Source: Clostridiales bacterium (GTDB taxonomy: Bacteria; Bacillota; Clostridia; Christensenellales; Borkfalkiaceae). Taken from it: DNA of 7,745 bases. Below, piece by piece: positions 5,158 through 7,745 of this stretch. The DNA is taken from contig DOCD01000131.1 in NCBI GenBank assembly GCA_003503945.1, forward strand, positions 1 to 7,745, in the 5' to 3' direction. Both the position numbers and the translations under genes were made by a program. Positions within the stretch are counted from its first letter, which is position 1, and every line of letters begins with the position of its first letter. The notes under the pieces were generated by a model. It did not search any database. It was not told the origin of the DNA and worked only from the letters and a program-made list of their open reading frames with translations.

Positions 5158-5874
5158 TTAGTCCGAATAAGTTTCGGTATGGAAGTTTTTTGTTCCGCAG
5201 TGCGGACAGGTCAGCTTATGCGTTTTCATAGTGTGCTTGGAAAACAGCCACTCCCTGACCTTCGGTTTGAATTTCTTCCCGCAATTCGTACAGATGTACT
5301 GCACGTTTCTGTAATACATTGCAATCAGGGCGATCGCAATCAGGACGACACACGGCATACCTATTGCAAACGGCAGCCATAAGCCCTTTACCGCCCACAA
5401 AACGATGAACGCGATTTCCGCTAAGTCCATTAAAATACCCACGCACATCATAGTTGCATAAGTCGCCATTAATTTCCTCTTGCCTTTCATAATAGTCCGT
5501 ACGTCAAAAAATGAATTTTTGGGCATCGCCGCGCCTTCGGACAGGTAACCGCGTATGATTTTTATGCTGTCGCGCGCGGAAAGCTTTTGCTTTATCTCTT
5601 CGTCGAGCGCCCTTTCGCGTTCGGCAAGAACGGATAAAAGAATTTTTTTCGAATTGGCCTCGTCCGAAATTACATCTTTGATTTCCGCAAGACTTAAACC
5701 CAGCTGCTTATACATACAGATAATCTGCAAGGTTTTAAGTCCGTTTTCGCCGTATTCGCGCCGACCTCCCTCCGAAAAGCTTTCGGGCTTTAAAAGCCCT
5801 TCCTTATCGTAGTACTGCACCGTGCGCACCGTGACCCCGCAAAGCTCGGCAATTTCACCCGTGGAATATGACAT
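5158..5874 (-). CDS. Membrane-anchored MerR-family regulator with C-terminal zinc ribbon
   Basis: A 238-residue protein with three parts. Residues 1-70 are a MerR winged helix: YSTGEIAELCGVTVRTVQYY, then the wing and arm (GRREYGENGLKTLQII). A charged helical dimerisation segment runs at about 71-115. Two hydrophobic helices follow (about 136-162 and 165-188). The C-terminus (193-238) has two CxxC pairs, C195/C198 and C223/C226, forming a zinc ribbon, with His214 and His219 between them. The DNA-binding part faces the cytoplasm, and a two-helix hairpin would place the ribbon there too. The start at 5874 is chosen because AAAGGAGG lies five bases upstream; an upstream ATG seven codons earlier lies before that site. 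Typical MerR effector domains bind ligands in solution; here a membrane hairpin and metal site take that place. The inducer and targets are unknown; autoregulation is suggested by its promoter. Confidence 0.9.
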   Translation of the reverse strand: MSYSTGEIAELCGVTVRTVQYYDKEGLLKPESFSEGGRREYGENGLKTLQIICMYKQLGLSLAEIKDVISDEANSKKILLSVLAERERALDEEIKQKLSARDSIKIIRGYLSEGAAMPKNSFFDVRTIMKGKRKLMATYATMMCVGILMDLAEIAFIVLWAVKGLWLPFAIGMPCVVLIAIALIAMYYRNVQYICTNCGKKFKPKVREWLFSKHTMKTHKLTCPHCGTKNFHTETYSD

Positions 5875-5893
5875 ACTTACCTCCTTTGCGTTC

Positions 5894-5924
5894 ACTTTAC
5901 AACATTACGCCGCGTAACGAGCAA
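5894..5924 (-). promoter_or_regulatory. MerR-type promoter with 19-base spacer and dyad
   Basis: On the minus strand TTGCTC (5924-5919), a 19-base spacer and TAAAGT (5899-5894). MerR regulators typically act on promoters with over-long 19-20 base spacers carrying an inverted repeat. Here the spacer holds TTACG/CGTAA separated by three bases (5905-5917), slightly off centre. The -35 and -10 are imperfect (3 and 4 of 6 matches). It would drive the MerR gene itself with a leader of about 13 bases. Confidence 0.45.
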
Positions 5925-5972
5925 GCGTTTTTTTAAACTTTTTTAAAAAATTATTTAAAAATATTTAACGGC

Positions 5973-6000
5973 GCAAGCAAAAAGTGTGATTTTTGCTTGC
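5973..6000. repeat. Perfect 11-bp inverted repeat, 6-base spacer
   Basis: GCAAGCAAAAA (5973-5983) and TTTTTGCTTGC (5990-6000) around GTGTGA. It lies about 50 bases upstream of the MerR promoter on that strand and has no T-run directly after the stem on either strand, so it is not a canonical terminator. It could be an operator or RNA hairpin. No gene is assignable to it. Confidence 0.7.
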
Positions 6001-6025
6001 AACATTAAACATTTATATATTATTT

Positions 6026-6106
6026 GGGGTAAATTTTTCCGCCGCAAATAAGGAGTGGCATTTGCGGCGGAAAAGGCTTTTATGTGCGTTTAACCCGAGT
6101 CGCACA
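6026..6106 (+). other. Candidate structured RNA element (long hairpin plus possible pseudoknot)
   Basis: The core is a 15-bp perfect stem (6035-6049 with 6060-6074, centred on CCGCCGCAAAT) whose 10-base loop is AAGGAGTGGC. A second stem, TGTGCG/CGCACA (6083-6088/6101-6106), has a 12-base loop containing TTTAACCC (6089-6096). That loop can pair, with one mismatch, to GGGGTAAA (6026-6033) on the other side of the first stem, giving a pseudoknot. A possible promoter lies just upstream (TTGCAA at 5997, AT-rich -10 near 6018-6023). No known riboswitch or ribozyme consensus is recognised. The stems are seen; transcription and the pseudoknot are inferred. The strand is chosen because the downstream gene reads right. 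Confidence 0.4.
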
Positions 6107-6131
6107 CAATACAAACATATGTTTGTATTGT
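6106..6131. promoter_or_regulatory. 26-bp perfect palindrome, operator-like
   Basis: The half ACAATACAAACAT (6106-6118) is followed with no spacer by its exact complement (6119-6131). It lies 45 bases upstream of the -35 of the response-regulator gene promoter. A perfect dyad of this length suggests a binding site for a homodimeric regulator. The inner part AAACATATGTTT resembles, but does not match, the Bacillota SOS box (GAAC, four bases, GTTC). As RNA it could fold as an 11-bp stem with an ATAT loop. Confidence 0.6.
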
Positions 6132-6175
6132 TATTATAACACGGTAAATTGCGGTTGTCAATTATTTTTCGGGTA

Positions 6176-6204
6176 TTGACTAATTATTTTTTTTATGGTA
6201 AACT
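6176..6204 (+). promoter_or_regulatory. Promoter of the two-component operon
   Basis: TTGACT (6176-6181), a 17-base spacer and TAAACT (6199-6204) preceded by an extended -10 TG (6196-6197). The expected start is at about 6211, giving a leader of about 64 bases before the response regulator. The leader is AT-rich with no clear structure. Confidence 0.6.
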
Positions 6205-6274
6205 TAATAAGAATTTCACATATATTTCATAGCGTTGTAAACTTTGAGTTTTATAATTGAAAAAAGGAGTTATT

Positions 6275-6940
6275 ATGAAAGTACTTATAGTTGACGATGA
6301 AGAGATGATACGCGGCGTTTTAAAAGAATACGTCGAGTTCGAGGGCGGCACGGCATACGAGGCGGCTGACGGTATGCAGGCGGTAAAGCTCTGTAAAGAA
6401 AACGACTTCGATATAATTTTAATGGACGTAATGATGCCCCGCCTCGACGGGTTTTCCGCGGTTAAGGAAATCAAAAAAATAAAGGACGTGCCCGTCATTA
6501 TGCTTTCGGCGCGCAGCGAGGAGTACGACAAGCTGTTCGGCTTCGAAATAGGCGTCGACGATTACGTGACGAAGCCTTTCTCGCCTAAGGAGGTTATGGC
6601 GCGCATAAACGCAGTTTTAAAGCGTAAAAAGGGCGATGATACCAACAAGGACGTAATCACGTTCGAGGGGCTGACTATCGATATGGTCGGGCGCAACGTG
6701 TATGTCGACGGCGAAAAGGCGGAGCTTACCCCCAAGGAATACGAAATACTTTTCTATCTCGTCAAAAACAAGGGCATAGCGCTCACCCGCGAAAAGCTTT
6801 TGATGGACGTGTGGGGCTTCGATTTTTACGGCGACGACAGGACGGTAGATACGCACATAAAAATGCTGCGCTCAAATTTAAAGCAGTATCGCAAATTTAT
6901 TGTTACGTTAAGGGGACTGGGTTACAAATTTGAAGTCTGA
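6275..6940 (+). CDS. OmpR-family DNA-binding response regulator
   Basis: A 221-residue cytoplasmic regulator. The receiver domain (1-115) has the acidic pair D8-D9 in LIVDDEE, the phosphoacceptor D51 (IILMDVMMPRLDGF), the switch serine S78 (VIMLSAR) and K100 (DYVTKPF). A winged-helix output domain follows (about 127-221): LTPKEYEILFYLVKNKG, DVWGFDF, DDRTVDTHIKMLRSNL and TLRGLGYKFEV. AAGGAG five bases upstream fixes the ATG at 6275; a TTG 18 bases earlier precedes this site and is rejected. The gene overlaps the downstream kinase by 11 bases, so the pair is co-translated. Targets are unknown; the sequence is generic for clostridial regulators of envelope stress or peptide resistance. Confidence 0.95.
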   Translation: MKVLIVDDEEMIRGVLKEYVEFEGGTAYEAADGMQAVKLCKENDFDIILMDVMMPRLDGFSAVKEIKKIKDVPVIMLSARSEEYDKLFGFEIGVDDYVTKPFSPKEVMARINAVLKRKKGDDTNKDVITFEGLTIDMVGRNVYVDGEKAELTPKEYEILFYLVKNKGIALTREKLLMDVWGFDFYGDDRTVDTHIKMLRSNLKQYRKFIVTLRGLGYKFEV

Positions 6941-7745
6941 AAAGAGCAAAAAAATCAAAAAGCTTAAAAGCGTAAATACCGTGCTTTTAAGGTCTTTTTT
7001 GTGGCTTACCTTTCTTCTGATAGTGCTTGTCGAAGTAATTTTCTATTTCGTCGTAAGCGCCACTTCCAAAGCGCAGGCGCGCGACAGAGTAGTTCGGGTC
7101 GGGAAAGAGGTGGAGGAGTTCGCCTCCGAAAACGGCGATATCGCGCTTTCTATGTATATCGAGAAATACCGTAACGAGGGTATTAACGTATATATCGTCA
7201 CGGAAGGCGGAGGGGTTCTGTTGCCCCTGAACTCCGCTTCGGAAGAATGGTTCGGCGAAATCGACTATATCATACACAGGCTCGAAAACGCGGAAGAGGG
7301 AAGCTCGGTAGTGTTTTCGAAAAACAGTACGCTTACGTACGCTTCGGGCATACGCCGCCGCGGCAACAATTATCTCGTCGTAACCTACTCGATGAGTATT
7401 TTCGAAGGTTCGATGAGGCTGCTTTTAATCTATTTTATTCTCGTCGGCGCGACGGCTTTGCTTCTGACCTCGCTCATTTCTTACAGCATATCGCAAAAGC
7501 TTTCGGGCGGACTCAGAAATTTATCGACGACGGCGGTAAAGTTTGCAAAGGGCGACTTTAATGTAAACTTCACAAACGCCGAGTATCAGGAGCTTGCCGA
7601 CCTGTCCGACACGCTGAACTCCGTTCGCGACGAGGTCAAAAAAAGTACGGATTTTCAGCGCGAAATCCTCGCCAACGTTACGCACGATTTCAAAACCCCG
7701 CTGACAATGATAAAGGCTTACGCTTCGATGATACGCGAAATTTCT
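6930..7745 (+). CDS. Sensor histidine kinase, partial (runs off the window end)
   Basis: 272 codons are present, lacking the ATP-binding domain. Order: a basic N-terminus (KSEKSKKIKKLK), a membrane helix at about 20-43, an extracytoplasmic sensor region of about 115 residues (44-160), a second membrane helix (163-187), a HAMP linker (about 188-240) and the H-box ILANVTHDFKTPLTMI with phosphoacceptor H252. The window ends in the first dimerisation helix. A TTG start at 6930 is chosen because it overlaps the regulator stop by 11 bases and keeps the basic cytoplasmic leader before the first helix; no ATG is available. A GTG at 6981 (codon 18) is the alternative. It is the cognate kinase of the preceding regulator. 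The sensor region has no cysteines and no recognised ligand domain. Confidence 0.93.
   Translation, partial: MKSEKSKKIKKLKSVNTVLLRSFLWLTFLLIVLVEVIFYFVVSATSKAQARDRVVRVGKEVEEFASENGDIALSMYIEKYRNEGINVYIVTEGGGVLLPLNSASEEWFGEIDYIIHRLENAEEGSSVVFSKNSTLTYASGIRRRGNNYLVVTYSMSIFEGSMRLLLIYFILVGATALLLTSLISYSISQKLSGGLRNLSTTAVKFAKGDFNVNFTNAEYQELADLSDTLNSVRDEVKKSTDFQREILANVTHDFKTPLTMIKAYASMIREIS
6963..7000 (+). other. Terminator-like hairpin within the start of the kinase gene
   Basis: A 9-bp perfect stem CTTAAAAGC/GCTTTTAAG (6963-6971/6983-6991), an 11-base loop, then GTC and six T (6995-7000). It lies 23 bases past the regulator stop, inside kinase codons 12-24. The stem is AT-rich and thus weak, so it may be only partial attenuation or chance. 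Confidence 0.3.

Noticed and set aside
5875..5895. Upstream ATG adding seven residues to the MerR protein
   Set aside because: The AAAGGAGG site lies between the two ATGs and serves the inner one; MerR proteins begin just before the helix-turn-helix.
6106..6131. LexA/SOS box
   Set aside because: The half-site reads AAAC rather than GAAC on both sides, and the downstream genes are not DNA-repair genes.
6062..6139. A 25-codon reading frame from TTG at 6062, placed after AAGGAG in the hairpin loop
   Set aside because: The start codon and most of the ribosome site are buried in or next to a 15-bp stem, the frame runs through the palindrome, and the peptide resembles nothing known. Probably chance.
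6257..6274. TTG start extending the response regulator by six residues
   Set aside because: It lies before the AAGGAG site that is ideally placed for the ATG at 6275, and MKVLIVDDEE is the normal family opening.

Overview
The window looks like chromosomal DNA from a Gram-positive bacterium of the Clostridia type (Bacillota), probably an uncultured gut-like lineage. The evidence is the RNase G-rplU-rpmA neighbourhood, an L27 with the Bacillota-type N-terminal extension (LFAHKKG), strong AGGAGG ribosome sites, a clostridial-style OmpR/histidine kinase pair, and palindromic repeats of a kind common in clostridial intergenic DNA. I cannot name the species. There is no sign of phage, plasmid, transposase or CRISPR.

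Layout. Bases 1-147 hold two facing copies of one palindromic repeat, then a weak promoter. RNase G (148-1686) reads right and converges with a small left-reading helical-bundle protein (1688-2125). The terminator of that small gene lies inside the last codons of RNase G. A good extended -10 promoter and a structured leader (2194-2327) precede rplU (L21) and rpmA (L27). The protease gene prp/ysxB that usually separates these two is missing here. An intrinsic terminator ends the ribosomal unit at about 3022. A two-gene unit follows: a GNAT acetyltransferase (3041-3526) and a small membrane-anchored protein (3528-3854). It converges on a left-reading AEC-family transporter (3878-4915).

Between the transporter and the next gene are divergent promoters that both appear leaderless. 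The rightward one leads only into a collapsed, frameshifted remnant of an AraC-type regulator (5001-5146). Next is a left-reading MerR regulator fused to two membrane helices and a C-terminal zinc ribbon (5158-5874), with a 19-bp-spacer promoter that suggests autoregulation. The 400-bp gap 5875-6274 has no convincing gene but is rich in perfect inverted repeats, including a possible pseudoknotted RNA and a 26-bp perfect palindrome. A two-component system closes the window: an OmpR-family response regulator (6275-6940) overlapping a histidine kinase (6930 onward, cut by the window end just after its H-box).

The core part (RNase G, L21, L27) concerns RNA processing and the ribosome. The right half is a sensing and regulatory region: a membrane-tethered MerR, a two-component pair and an operator-like palindrome between them. 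The most unusual items are the inverted-repeat cluster at 5973-6131, the MerR-membrane-zinc ribbon fusion, and the L27 extension without a neighbouring prp gene.
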